A DNA stretch of 64,000 nt from Maribacter algarum (ex Lu et al. 2025) (nom. illeg.) (GTDB lineage Bacteria; Bacteroidota; Bacteroidia; Flavobacteriales; Flavobacteriaceae), in assembly GCA_947495915.1 (NCBI GenBank), contig CANMAW010000002.1, positions 496,001 through 560,000 on the forward strand, given 5' to 3'. Shown in pieces: positions 24,628 to 33,552 of the stretch. Position 1 is the stretch's first letter. Each line of letters opens with the position of its first letter. The notes under the pieces were generated by a model that saw only the letters and a program-made list of their open reading frames with translations, was not told the origin of the DNA and did not search any database. The translations under genes were made by a program, and so were the position numbers.

Positions 24628-25806
24628 ATGAGTTCATCACATAGTGAAAGGTATAATCAGCGAGGCGTTTCTGCATCGAAAGAAGATGTTCATAACGCGA
24701 TTAAGAATATTGACAAAGGTTTGTTTCCAAGAGCTTTTTGCAAAATCGTACCTGATTATTTAACCAATGATGATGAGTATTGCCTAATTATGCATGCAGA
24801 TGGGGCAGGTACCAAATCTTCTTTGGCTTATATGTATTGGAAAGAGACAGGAGATATTTCCGTTTGGAAAGGAATTGCACAAGATGCACTCATCATGAAT
24901 ATTGATGATTTAATCTGCATAGGTGCTACTGATAATATTATGCTTTCATCTACGATAGGTAGAAATAAAAGTTTGATTCCTGGTGAGGTGTTATCAGCCA
25001 TCATCAACGGTACAGAAGAATTAATTGATGATTTAAAAAAGCATGGTATTACAATTCATTCAACAGGAGGTGAAACTGCTGATGTTGGTGATTTGGTAAG
25101 AACAATTATTGTAGATTCTACAGTTACTGCCCGAATGAAACGTAGTGATGTCATTGATAATGCAAATATAAAAGCGGGTGATGTAATTGTTGGGTTGGCT
25201 TCTTTTGGGCAAGCTTCTTATGAGACCGAGTATAATGGTGGAATGGGCAGTAACGGACTCACTTCGGCACGTCATGATGTTTTTTCGAAGTATTTAGCTG
25301 AAAAATTCCCAGAGAGTTTTGATGCTTCCGTTCCAGAAGAGCTAGTGTATTCTGGTCAAACTAAATTGACTGATAGTGTTGTTGATGCCCCTATTGACGC
25401 CGGTAAATTGGTGTTGTCGCCTACACGTACATATGCTCCGATTGTAAAGAAAATACTAGAGAAATATTCCTCCGAAGATATTCACGGTATGGTGCATTGT
25501 AGTGGTGGTGCTCAAACCAAAATATTACATTTCATAGATCAATTTCACATTGTAAAAGATAACTTATTTGAGATACCACCTTTGTTCAAACTCATTCAAG
25601 AACAGTCTGGTACCGATTGGAAAGAAATGTATCAGGTCTTTAATTGTGGGCACCGTTTAGAGTTTTATGTTAGTGAGTCGGTTGCAGAAGACTTAATTGC
25701 TATTTCAAAAAGCTTTAATGTGGATGCACAGATCATCGGAAAGGTAACTGAAAACGCTTCCAAAAAACTAACGATTAAAAGCGAGTTTGGTACCTTTACC
25801 TATTAG
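24628..25806 (+). CDS. purM: Phosphoribosylformylglycinamidine cyclo-ligase (AIR synthase)
   Basis: Fifth step of purine biosynthesis: ATP-dependent closure of FGAM to AIR. It has 392 residues, the longer Bacteroidota form (E. coli PurM has 345). RYNQRGVSASKEDVHNAI at the start, HADGAGTKSSLAYMYWKE near 57-74 and STGGETADVGDLVRT near 148-162 are typical of this group. Monocistronic: it has its own promoter, and the downstream redox cluster starts 50 bases later. Confidence 0.9.
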   Translation: MSSSHSERYNQRGVSASKEDVHNAIKNIDKGLFPRAFCKIVPDYLTNDDEYCLIMHADGAGTKSSLAYMYWKETGDISVWKGIAQDALIMNIDDLICIGATDNIMLSSTIGRNKSLIPGEVLSAIINGTEELIDDLKKHGITIHSTGGETADVGDLVRTIIVDSTVTARMKRSDVIDNANIKAGDVIVGLASFGQASYETEYNGGMGSNGLTSARHDVFSKYLAEKFPESFDASVPEELVYSGQTKLTDSVVDAPIDAGKLVLSPTRTYAPIVKKILEKYSSEDIHGMVHCSGGAQTKILHFIDQFHIVKDNLFEIPPLFKLIQEQSGTDWKEMYQVFNCGHRLEFYVSESVAEDLIAISKSFNVDAQIIGKVTENASKKLTIKSEFGTFTY

Positions 25807-25856
25807 GGTATACGATTCACTTTATAACTGCGTTTGCTATAGTAAAGACCTACGCT

Positions 25857-26300
25857 ATGGAAAGAAAGCAGTTTTTAAAAAGTTTAGGAGCCGGTGCGGC
25901 ATTTGCATTAACTTTTCCATGTCTTCATGGATGTTCTAGTGATGATAGTATTGATGGTACGATTGTTGAAGAACCATCAGAGGTTGATTTTACAATTGAT
26001 CTAAATTCTTCTGAAGCTTCAAGTTTATCGGCTAATGGGGGATTTATTTTAAAGAATTTGGTGGTCATTGCCCGTAATTTAGAGGGCGATTTAATAGCTG
26101 CAAGTCAAGTTTGTAGTCATGAAGCTTATGATCAAGTTCGATTTGTGAGTCAAGATGGCGGAATTTTTTATTGCGACGTTCACGGATCTAGATTTGAGCA
26201 AAATGGTACACCACTGAATCAAGTTGATGGTAATCCTGCAAAAGTACTTAAGGTATATAATACAGAACTGAACGGTGATATGTTACGCGTATTTGAGTAA
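25857..26300 (+). CDS. Rieske [2Fe-2S] lipoprotein
   Basis: Exported electron-transfer protein of 147 residues. The cluster ligands are C86 and H88 (CSHEA) and C106 and H109 (CDVHGS). The start ERKQFLK is a Tat-like motif with RK in place of RR, followed by a hydrophobic stretch and a lipobox cysteine C26 (LHGC), so it is probably a Tat-exported lipoprotein. The second cysteine pair of cytochrome bc1 Rieske proteins is absent, as in ferredoxin-like members. It leads a five-gene cluster with thioredoxin, ApbE, DUF4266 and DUF3570 genes, with a 12-base gap to the next. Confidence 0.85.
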   Translation: MERKQFLKSLGAGAAFALTFPCLHGCSSDDSIDGTIVEEPSEVDFTIDLNSSEASSLSANGGFILKNLVVIARNLEGDLIAASQVCSHEAYDQVRFVSQDGGIFYCDVHGSRFEQNGTPLNQVDGNPAKVLKVYNTELNGDMLRVFE

Positions 26301-26312
26301 AATTTAAATAGT

Positions 26313-26753
26313 TTGTCCCTGAAAACGATTGCCTCCTTAGTTTTCTTTTTTTGTTCCATTCTTAGTAACGCTCAAGATTGGAAAGCTACCTACGTTGATG
26401 CTTTAGAGAGTTCTAAAGCACAAAACAAACCTATAATACTTGTTTTTGCTGGTTCTGATTGGTGCGCACCTTGCATTAAAATGGATAGGTCTATTTGGCA
26501 ATCTTCAGAGTTTAAAACCTACGCTGTAGAAAATTATATTTTATATAAAGCCGATTTTCCTAGAAAAAAGTCCAATCAATTGCCTGAGGAAATAAGAAAC
26601 CAAAACACGAAGCTGGCAGAACAGTTTAATAAAGAAGGTCACTTTCCTTTGGTAGTTATTTTAGATGAGAGTGAAAAAATTTTAGGAAAAACCGGATATA
26701 AAAAGTTAAATCCAGAATCTTACATCTCACTTTTAAATACTTTTATAGAGTGA
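26313..26753 (+). CDS. Exported thioredoxin-like protein
   Basis: Periplasmic thiol-disulfide protein of 146 residues. A signal peptide ends near SNAQ (21), and the thioredoxin motif WCAPC has cysteines 51 and 54. The downstream FPLVVILDE fits the cis-proline region (GHFPLVV). The only plausible start is a TTG at 26313; no in-frame ATG precedes the signal sequence. Its end overlaps the ApbE start by 4 bases (GTGA), so the two are coupled. Confidence 0.85.
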   Translation: MSLKTIASLVFFFCSILSNAQDWKATYVDALESSKAQNKPIILVFAGSDWCAPCIKMDRSIWQSSEFKTYAVENYILYKADFPRKKSNQLPEEIRNQNTKLAEQFNKEGHFPLVVILDESEKILGKTGYKKLNPESYISLLNTFIE

Positions 26754-27745
26754 AAGTCCTCTTGTCCCTACTTTTTGGTCTCCTTTTTTTTATCGGTTCT
26801 GCTCAAGAACCTAAGTATGTAACGTCTAAAAAGACCCTAAAATTAATGGGTAGTCGATTTAGTATTACTGTTGTTTCTACTAGTGAAGAATTAGGTAATA
26901 TTAATATTCAAGAGGCGATTGCAGAAATTACTAGGATTGAAAAAATGATTTCTTCTTGGGATGAGGAATCTGAAACCTTTGCCATTAATAAAAATGCGGG
27001 CATTAAACCAGTAAAGGTTAGTCTAGAGCTTTTTAAACTGATTGAACGTTGCAAGCAAATTTCTGAACTCACTGATGGGGCTTTTGATATTTCGTATGCA
27101 TCTATGGATAAAATTTGGAAGTTTGATGGTACTATGACCGACATGCCTTCTCCTGAAAAAATAAAAAACTCTGTTCGACACGTAGGTTATCAGAAAATCA
27201 TTCTCAATAGAGAAAATAACACGGTTTTTTTAGAGGAAAAAGGAATGAAAATTTCCTTTGGAGCCATTGGTAAGGGGTATGCAGCTGACAAGGCCAAAGA
27301 GTTTTTGGTTTCTCGACAAGTGGTCGGCGGAATTATCGATGCAGCAGGAGATTTAACTACTTGGGGTACTGATGTTAGCGGTAAAAAGTGGATTATCGGA
27401 GTGGTGAACCCTTTAAGTAAAAACAAAATTGTTTCATGGTTGCCTGTGATTGAATCATCAGTAGCAACTTCTGGAAACTACGAAAAGTTTGTGAATTTCA
27501 AAGGCAAGCGATATTCGCATATCATTGACCCTCGCAGTGGTTACCCTTCAACAGGAATTCGTCAGGTTTCAATTTTTGCTAAAACAGCAGAATTATGTGA
27601 CGCTTTAGCAACCGCTGTATTTATAATGGGGAAAGATGCAGGTCTATTTCTAATCAATCAATTAGATGGGGTAGAGGTGATTTTATTTGATAGCCTCAAC
27701 AAAGTACATAAAAGTGATGGTATATTGTTTGAAAGAGATGATTAA
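26750..27745 (+). CDS. apbE: FAD:protein FMN transferase, ApbE
   Basis: Exported enzyme of 331 residues that attaches FMN from FAD through a phosphoester bond to a Thr or Ser of target proteins. A signal peptide ends near 19 (GSAQ). Family motifs are SFGAIGKGYAADKA near 165-178, DAAGDL at 197-202 and HIIDPRSGYPS at 257-267, with the metal-binding aspartates. The GTG start overlaps the thioredoxin gene. No NqrC/RnfG or FMN-binding-domain gene is nearby, so its target should be one of the neighbours or an unlinked protein. Confidence 0.92.
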   Translation: MKVLLSLLFGLLFFIGSAQEPKYVTSKKTLKLMGSRFSITVVSTSEELGNINIQEAIAEITRIEKMISSWDEESETFAINKNAGIKPVKVSLELFKLIERCKQISELTDGAFDISYASMDKIWKFDGTMTDMPSPEKIKNSVRHVGYQKIILNRENNTVFLEEKGMKISFGAIGKGYAADKAKEFLVSRQVVGGIIDAAGDLTTWGTDVSGKKWIIGVVNPLSKNKIVSWLPVIESSVATSGNYEKFVNFKGKRYSHIIDPRSGYPSTGIRQVSIFAKTAELCDALATAVFIMGKDAGLFLINQLDGVEVILFDSLNKVHKSDGILFERDD

Positions 27746-27754
27746 CTTTATAAT

Positions 27755-27964
27755 ATGAAAAAGCTTCTTTTATTAATTTGTATGGCTTTGGTTGCAACTT
27801 CTTGTGTAGTTGTAAAGGAGTACGACAAAGTTTATCTTAACGATGAGGAGATGCTTTTGTCGGCAAAGAATGGAGAGCGTTTTGAGACTAATTTTCAAAT
27901 TTATCGAGAAGGTTCTGGGGGGGCTAATGGAGGTAAAAGTGGAGGAGGATGTGGATGCAATTAA
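27755..27964 (+). CDS. DUF4266 small lipoprotein
   Basis: Protein of 69 residues with a lipoprotein signal (ATSC, C17). The mature part is only about 53 residues and ends in a glycine-rich tail with two cysteines (GGGCGCN, 63-69). This architecture is that of DUF4266. The cysteine tail could bind metal or exchange disulfides with the neighbouring thioredoxin (inference). The GGA codons of the tail (27941-27948) also form a Shine-Dalgarno-like GGAGGAGG for the next gene, which overlaps this one. Confidence 0.85.
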   Translation: MKKLLLLICMALVATSCVVVKEYDKVYLNDEEMLLSAKNGERFETNFQIYREGSGGANGGKSGGGCGCN

Positions 27965-29256
27965 AGAACAAAGTCTCTACTAACATAGTTGCTATATTTT
28001 TCTTTTGCTTTTGTTTTTTTTCGCTAGCCCAAGACAATGACACTTCTTACAAAAAAAGAGTATTAGAATCTACCGAGATTGACCTGCTTTTCAGCTACTA
28101 TGACCAAGAAGGGCAAAATGCTGCAGTAACTGGGGGTGAAGGTACTGAAGAATTGACCGATGCAACTTCGACCATTGTGGTACGAATTCCTTTAAGTGAA
28201 GATGAGGTTTTGACTGTTGATGCAGGTATTTCTGCTTATACTTCTGCTTCTTCGAGTAATGTAAATCCGTTTGACGGCGATATAAATCGATTGGCTAGTC
28301 CGTTTAGTGCTTCTAGCGGTGCATCTCGGCAAGATGTATTGGCATATTTCAATCCATCATATACCCATAGTTCAGATGATCGCAATACCATTTTAAATGC
28401 CAAGGCCTATGTTTCGAATGAATATGATTATTTTTCCTTCGGATTTGGGGGAGGTATAGCCAAACTTTTCAACGAGAAAAATACAGAATTGTCTGTTAAT
28501 GCTCAGGTATTTTTAGATACATGGAATCCGCAATATCCAATTGAACTTCGCAACGGTTTTTTTGATTCTCGAATTACAGGAAACGGAGTGTATGCTCCAA
28601 ACTTTAGTCCCTTTGAAAAAGAATCAAGAAATTCATACTCACTTTCAGTTAGTATGTCACAAATACTAAGTAAAAAGCTACAAGGCTCGGTTTTTGTAGA
28701 TATTGTTAGCCAAAACGGGCTATTGAGTACTCCTTTTCAGCGTGTATATTTTTCAGATGTTTCAAACTTTTTTATTGAAAATTTTCAACTGGCCGATGAT
28801 GTAGAACGATTGCCCACTTCGCGTTTTAAATTGCCTGTAGGTGGTCGGTTGAATTATTTTGTAAGTGATCGATTTGTTGTAAGAACTTATTACCGATTTT
28901 ATAATGATAATTGGGGCATTAATTCGCATACTGCGAACATAGAAGTACCTGTAAAATTAAGCGATAAATTTACCTTATACCCCTCGTACCGGTATTATAC
29001 GCAAACAGGGGCAGACTATTTTTATGAAAAAGAAACCGCACTTTCAAGTACAGCATTCTATACCTCAGACTATGATTTGTCTTCATATAATGCGCATCAA
29101 TATGGTTTAGGGTTTCGTTACAAAGACATTTTTACTAATGCAAAAGTTTTGAAATTCGGACTCAAAACTTTAGATCTGCGATTACAAAATTATGATCGTA
29201 GTAACGGTTTAAATGCTTTTATAGTTTCCTTCGGAAGTACGTTTGTTGCTGACTAA
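27955..29256 (+). CDS. DUF3570 outer-membrane barrel protein
   Basis: Predicted outer-membrane beta-barrel of 433 residues (DUF3570). A signal peptide ends near FSLAQ (26). Alternating strands run to the C-terminus, which ends FIVSFGSTFVAD. SASSGAS at 118-124 is one residue away from the ApbE target motif Dxx(S/T)GA(S/T). The ATG at 27955 is 6 bases after GGAGGAGG; an ATG two codons earlier is also possible. Last gene of the redox cluster, overlapping DUF4266 by 10 bases. Function not established to my knowledge. Confidence 0.85.
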   Translation: MQLKNKVSTNIVAIFFFCFCFFSLAQDNDTSYKKRVLESTEIDLLFSYYDQEGQNAAVTGGEGTEELTDATSTIVVRIPLSEDEVLTVDAGISAYTSASSSNVNPFDGDINRLASPFSASSGASRQDVLAYFNPSYTHSSDDRNTILNAKAYVSNEYDYFSFGFGGGIAKLFNEKNTELSVNAQVFLDTWNPQYPIELRNGFFDSRITGNGVYAPNFSPFEKESRNSYSLSVSMSQILSKKLQGSVFVDIVSQNGLLSTPFQRVYFSDVSNFFIENFQLADDVERLPTSRFKLPVGGRLNYFVSDRFVVRTYYRFYNDNWGINSHTANIEVPVKLSDKFTLYPSYRYYTQTGADYFYEKETALSSTAFYTSDYDLSSYNAHQYGLGFRYKDIFTNAKVLKFGLKTLDLRLQNYDRSNGLNAFIVSFGSTFVAD

Positions 29257-29357
29257 AAGTAAATTTTAAATTCATCTAAAGTTTATAGTTCCATTAAGAA
29301 AGAAGATAAATACCTGTAAAAAAATTGTAAATTCGCTGCAATAGAGCAGATTGAAAA

Positions 29358-30434
29358 ATGATAGACAAATTAAATATAGTTAAACAACGTTTTGATGAGG
29401 TTTCAGACCTGATTATTCAGCCTGATGTAATTTCAGATCAAAAGCGGTACGTTGCATTAACAAAAGAATATAGTGATTTAAAAGCCCTAGTTGAAAAGCG
29501 CGATAAATATGTTGAGCTAACCAATAACATTGAAGAAGCTGAAGAAATAATTGCCGACGGTAGTGATGCTGAAATGGTGGAGATGGCGAAGATGCAATTG
29601 GAGGAAGCAAAAGGACAAGTGCCAGGGCTCGAAGACGAAATAAAACTGATGCTAATACCGAAAGATCCGGAAGATGCCAAAGATGTCGTTGTTGAAATTC
29701 GCGCAGGAACTGGTGGAGATGAAGCTAGTATTTTTGCTGGTGATTTGTTCCGTATGTATACGAAGTATTGCGAGTCAAAAGGTTGGAAAACCAATGTAAT
29801 TGATTTAAGTGAAGGAACCAGCGGCGGTTATAAAGAAATTCAATTTGAAGTTACCGGAGCTGATGTGTATGGAACCTTAAAATTTGAAGCTGGGGTACAC
29901 CGTGTGCAACGTGTACCACAGACAGAAACACAGGGTCGGGTGCATACAAGTGCAGCAACGGTGATGGTACTGCCTGAGGCAGAAGATTTTGATGTTCAAA
30001 TTGACCCGAAAGATGTGCGAATTGATTTTTTCTGTTCTTCAGGTCCGGGTGGTCAGTCGGTAAATACAACCTATTCTGCAGTTCGTTTAACGCACATACC
30101 TACAGGGTTGGTAGCACAGTGTCAAGATCAAAAATCACAACATAAAAATAAAGATAAAGCCTTTCGAGTATTGCGTTCGCGCTTGTATGATTTAGAATTA
30201 GCTAAGAAGCAAGAAGAAGATGCTGCGAAGCGAAATTCTCAGGTTAGTAGTGGTGATCGTTCAGCAAAGATTCGTACCTATAACTATGCTCAGGGTCGTG
30301 TAACTGATCACCGAATCGGGTTAACACTTTATGATCTACAGAATATTATTAATGGAGATATTCAAAAAATTATTGATGAGCTTAGCCTCGTAGAAAATAC
30401 CGAGAAGTTGAAAGAAGCTTCTGAGATATTTTAA
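29358..30434 (+). CDS. prfA: Peptide chain release factor 1
   Basis: Terminates translation at UAA and UAG. 358 residues, the standard length. The stop-codon-reading PxT motif is PQT at 187-189, and the peptidyl-hydrolysis motif GGQ is at 231-233. Followed 6 bases later by pyrF, presumably co-transcribed. Confidence 0.97.
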   Translation: MIDKLNIVKQRFDEVSDLIIQPDVISDQKRYVALTKEYSDLKALVEKRDKYVELTNNIEEAEEIIADGSDAEMVEMAKMQLEEAKGQVPGLEDEIKLMLIPKDPEDAKDVVVEIRAGTGGDEASIFAGDLFRMYTKYCESKGWKTNVIDLSEGTSGGYKEIQFEVTGADVYGTLKFEAGVHRVQRVPQTETQGRVHTSAATVMVLPEAEDFDVQIDPKDVRIDFFCSSGPGGQSVNTTYSAVRLTHIPTGLVAQCQDQKSQHKNKDKAFRVLRSRLYDLELAKKQEEDAAKRNSQVSSGDRSAKIRTYNYAQGRVTDHRIGLTLYDLQNIINGDIQKIIDELSLVENTEKLKEASEIF

Positions 30435-30440
30435 TTGCCC

Positions 30441-31265
30441 ATGACTACTGAACACCTTGTTACCCAAATTCATAAAAAAAAGTCATTTCTCTGTATTGGT
30501 TTAGATACCGATTTAGAGAAAATTCCTGAACATTTGTTAGGGTTAGAAGATCCAATCTTTGAATTTAACAAAGCTATTATTGATGCAACACATCATTTAT
30601 GTGTCGCCTATAAACCCAATATTGCGTTTTATGAAGCCTACGGAATAAAAGGTTGGCAGTCTTTAGAGAAAACTATTCAATATTTGAATAGCAATCACCC
30701 AGATATTTTTACCATTGCCGATGCTAAACGAGGCGATATCGGTAATACATCTACACGATATGCCAAGGCTTTTTTTGACGATCTTAAGTTCGATTCTATC
30801 ACCATTGCACCGTATATGGGCAAAGATTCAGTAGAACCGTTTCTAGCCTTTGAAGATAAGCACACCATACTCTTAGCACTTACTTCGAATGAAGGGGCGT
30901 ATGATTTTCAGACCAAGAAAATTGATGGTAAAGAATTGTATAAAACCGTTTTAGAAACATCTAAAACCTATTCAAATGCAGACCGATTAATGTATGTAGT
31001 TGGTGCAACTAAAGCATCATTTTTATCAGAAATTAGAGAAATAATTCCTAATAGTTTTCTTTTAGTGCCTGGTGTTGGTGCTCAGGGTGGTAGTTTAGAA
31101 GAAGTTTGCCGCTATGGTATGAATAAGCATGTCGGCTTATTGATAAACTCCTCTAGAGGAATTATCTATTCTTCAAACCAAAAAGATTTTGCTGAGGCTG
31201 CCGCTGTAAGTGCAGAGAAAATTCAAGTTCAGATGGGGGCAGAACTACAAAAATTATTACACTAA
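30441..31265 (+). CDS. pyrF: Orotidine 5'-phosphate decarboxylase (long form)
   Basis: Last step of UMP synthesis. 274 residues, the longer type used by Bacteroidota and actinobacteria. Active-site [17 protein letters not shown] is near 95-111. The ATG at 30441 is chosen over an in-frame TTG two codons earlier. Its 3' end overlaps a convergent small gene by 9 bases. Confidence 0.95.
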   Translation: MTTEHLVTQIHKKKSFLCIGLDTDLEKIPEHLLGLEDPIFEFNKAIIDATHHLCVAYKPNIAFYEAYGIKGWQSLEKTIQYLNSNHPDIFTIADAKRGDIGNTSTRYAKAFFDDLKFDSITIAPYMGKDSVEPFLAFEDKHTILLALTSNEGAYDFQTKKIDGKELYKTVLETSKTYSNADRLMYVVGATKASFLSEIREIIPNSFLLVPGVGAQGGSLEEVCRYGMNKHVGLLINSSRGIIYSSNQKDFAEAAAVSAEKIQVQMGAELQKLLH

Positions 31266-31445
31266 ATTTTCTAATACCTTTTTAATTTTTGCCGCCTTAA
31301 GCTCAAAAAATTCTACCAAATTCGCATCGTTAATGTTTGATGCTTTGTCCAAAAAATTTTGATATTGGTATTCTAGCAAGTGTACAGCCTGTCTGCTGCT
31401 TTGAAGTGGAGTAACTGCTCCAACTTTACAATATTGATTTTCCAT
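31257..31445 (-). CDS. Small conserved-looking hypothetical protein (62 residues)
   Basis: Starts [20 protein letters not shown] and continues as a charged, helix-prone sequence ([15 protein letters not shown] ... [11 protein letters not shown]). No signal peptide or membrane segment. An ATG 14 codons upstream exists, but a TATATTTG box at 31473-31466 lies between the two, favouring the start at 31445. Convergent with and overlapping pyrF. Function unknown. Confidence 0.65.
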   Translation of the reverse strand: MENQYCKVGAVTPLQSSRQAVHLLEYQYQNFLDKASNINDANLVEFFELKAAKIKKVLENLV

Positions 31446-31465
31446 AGTCTTGTTAATAGTTCTTT

Positions 31466-31473
31466 CAAATATA
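31466..31473 (-). promoter_or_regulatory. -7 box TATATTTG of the 62-residue gene
   Basis: Exact TAnnTTTG match on the minus strand, 20 bases upstream of the ATG at 31445. It decides the start. Confidence 0.5.
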
Positions 31474-31674
31474 CGTTTGACTTGCATTTTTGGATGTTTA
31501 CTTTCGTCATATTTGCTAATAAATCAGTTCTACTGATGATTTTTTAAGTAATTCTCATCGCGGAAGAATCGTCTCTTTGTAGTTTTTGTTAAAAAATCGG
31601 ACAAAAGGAGAATAAGTTTAAAAAGTTTAATACATTGCGTAGTTGCCTTAAAATAGGTGCTTTACAAATAACTA

Positions 31675-32523
31675 TTGTTAGACTATACTACATATGTTCA
31701 CAAAGACGCAGTAACTTGGGTCACCTTTGTACATGGTGCTGGGGGAAGCTCTTCTATTTGGCACAAGCAAGTGCGTGAGTTTAGAAAACACTTCAATGTA
31801 CTACTTCTTGATTTGCGAGGGCATGGTAAATCTAAGCCTAGTTTAAAAGATGCCTTTAATGATAAATATACTTTTGATTCGATTACTGATGATATAGTAG
31901 AAGTAATTCGATACCTTGATATCAAGAAATCTCATTTTGTTGGAATATCATTAGGTACCATTTTAATTAGAAATCTTGCTGAAAGAAACCCTGAACTTGT
32001 AGAAAGTATGGTTTTAGGGGGTGCAATTTTAAAGCTTGGGTTTAGGTCGCAAGTTTTAATGAAATTAGGTGTTGTTTTCAAATCAATCATTCCTTATTTA
32101 TGGCTTTATAGGTTTTTTGCCTTTGTAATTATGCCGCATCGTAATCATAAAGAATCAAGATTGCTTTTTGTACGTGAGGCAAAGAAATTGTATCAAAAAG
32201 AATTTTTACGTTGGTTTCGATTAACTTCAGAAATTAATCCCCTATTACGTTTTTTTAGATCTGCTGACATCAAAATACCTACTTTGTATGTAATGGGTGG
32301 TGAAGATTATCTTTTTTTACCAGCAGTAAAAAAAGCAGTTCAAACGCATGCCAATTCTAGCTTATTGCTTATTGAGTATTGTGGCCATGTAGTCAATGTT
32401 GAACAGCCTAAAATATTTAATAGTTTAGTGATTAATTACATTAGCGATGTAAGCTGGGAACCAATTATGGTACAAGAGGCCATGAAACAAGAAAAACAGC
32501 GTCAATTGAAAGTCGTAACGTAG
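31675..32523 (+). CDS. Alpha/beta-hydrolase
   Basis: Cytoplasmic hydrolase of 282 residues. HGAGGSSSIW near 20-29 forms the oxyanion loop, the nucleophile elbow is GISLGT near 92-97 (Ser 94), an acid follows in YVMGGEDYLF and the histidine in EYCGHVVNVEQP near 245. The start is a TTG at 31675, as no ATG precedes the conserved N-terminus. Substrate unknown. Confidence 0.82.
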   Translation: MLDYTTYVHKDAVTWVTFVHGAGGSSSIWHKQVREFRKHFNVLLLDLRGHGKSKPSLKDAFNDKYTFDSITDDIVEVIRYLDIKKSHFVGISLGTILIRNLAERNPELVESMVLGGAILKLGFRSQVLMKLGVVFKSIIPYLWLYRFFAFVIMPHRNHKESRLLFVREAKKLYQKEFLRWFRLTSEINPLLRFFRSADIKIPTLYVMGGEDYLFLPAVKKAVQTHANSSLLLIEYCGHVVNVEQPKIFNSLVINYISDVSWEPIMVQEAMKQEKQRQLKVVT

Positions 32524-32592
32524 TTATAACGTAATAACTGAATATGGAGGTTATTGGTGCATATAACTCTACAAGGCGTCTTAGGAAATAAA

Positions 32593-32618
32593 AAAAACCG
32601 ATGCTCCCACCGGTTTTT
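32593..32618 (+). terminator. Probable terminator of the alpha/beta-hydrolase gene
   Basis: AAAAACCG / CGGTTTTT with a 10-base loop, 70 bases after the stop. A second hairpin (TTTTGAAGT / ACTTCAAAA, 32657-32683) lies before the convergent gene and may serve it. Confidence 0.55.
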
Positions 32619-32758
32619 AACTAACTAACTCAAAAAATTACTAACTCAAAATTGTGTTTTGAAGTCATTTGAATACTTCAAAATATATTTTCTATGTTCT
32701 TAAAATACAACGGTATAAATTCTGAAATAGTATGATTGCAAATAGAAAAATGAAAATT

Positions 32759-33463
32759 TTAGTCTTGTAAAGCAAAAACTTTTTGCAAAAGATCGGTACT
32801 TCGTGAAGAAACCTTTGTTCTAATTTCTTTTTCTTCTTGAGCAATCATAGTGTATACTCCTTTTAAAGCCTCTTGAGTAACATAATCAGTAAGATCAGGA
32901 TTAATATTTTTCGTCAGCGGTATATTGTTATATCTCGTAATTAAATTACTCCATATTTCAGCAGCGCCTACTTTATCGAAAGATTGTTTAATTACAGGAT
33001 TAAACTTGGCATATAATTCAGTTTGTGTGTTGCTAATTAAGTATTGGGTTGCAGCATTGTCAGAACCGAGTAATATGCCTTTGGCATCATTAAATGTGAT
33101 GCCTTTAACTGCATTGATGAAAATTGGAGTAGCCTCACCAACGGCATCTTCTGCAGCGCGATTCAGCACTTTTAATCCTTCGTCAGCTAGATTTCCGAGT
33201 CCAATGTCGCGTAAAGTTTTATCTACTTTTTGAAGTTCTTCCGGAAGTAAAATCTTAACCAATTCATTCTTGAAAAACCCATCTTCTTTGGTTAACTTAC
33301 TAACTTGTTTGTCAATTCCTAAATCAAGAGCTTCGCGCAGACCAGCAGCAATATCTAGGGTTCCAATTCCCGAGGTGCTTTGAGGTAGTTGATTGACTAC
33401 TTGTTGCAATTCACCACAGGCTACAAGTTGAAATAGAATAAAGGCAAGCAAGAATTTTTTCAT
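32759..33463 (-). CDS. DUF4197 lipoprotein
   Basis: Lipoprotein of 234 residues with lipobox VAC near 16. The mature part is helical and matches the DUF4197 pattern (AAGLREALDLGIDKQV near 39-54, FNDAKGILLGSDNAATQY near 123-140, and the SVDALFKKVGL-type tail here reading STDLLQKVFALQD). Function of the family is unknown. Monocistronic. Confidence 0.85.
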   Translation of the reverse strand: MKKFLLAFILFQLVACGELQQVVNQLPQSTSGIGTLDIAAGLREALDLGIDKQVSKLTKEDGFFKNELVKILLPEELQKVDKTLRDIGLGNLADEGLKVLNRAAEDAVGEATPIFINAVKGITFNDAKGILLGSDNAATQYLISNTQTELYAKFNPVIKQSFDKVGAAEIWSNLITRYNNIPLTKNINPDLTDYVTQEALKGVYTMIAQEEKEIRTKVSSRSTDLLQKVFALQD

Positions 33464-33552
33464 GTAGCGTATTTTAAGAGGATTCTTTACCCTTACAACG
33501 CTACAGAATTAGTAATCGTATCTTAAAATAGACCTTTAATTTTGAGCTTAAT

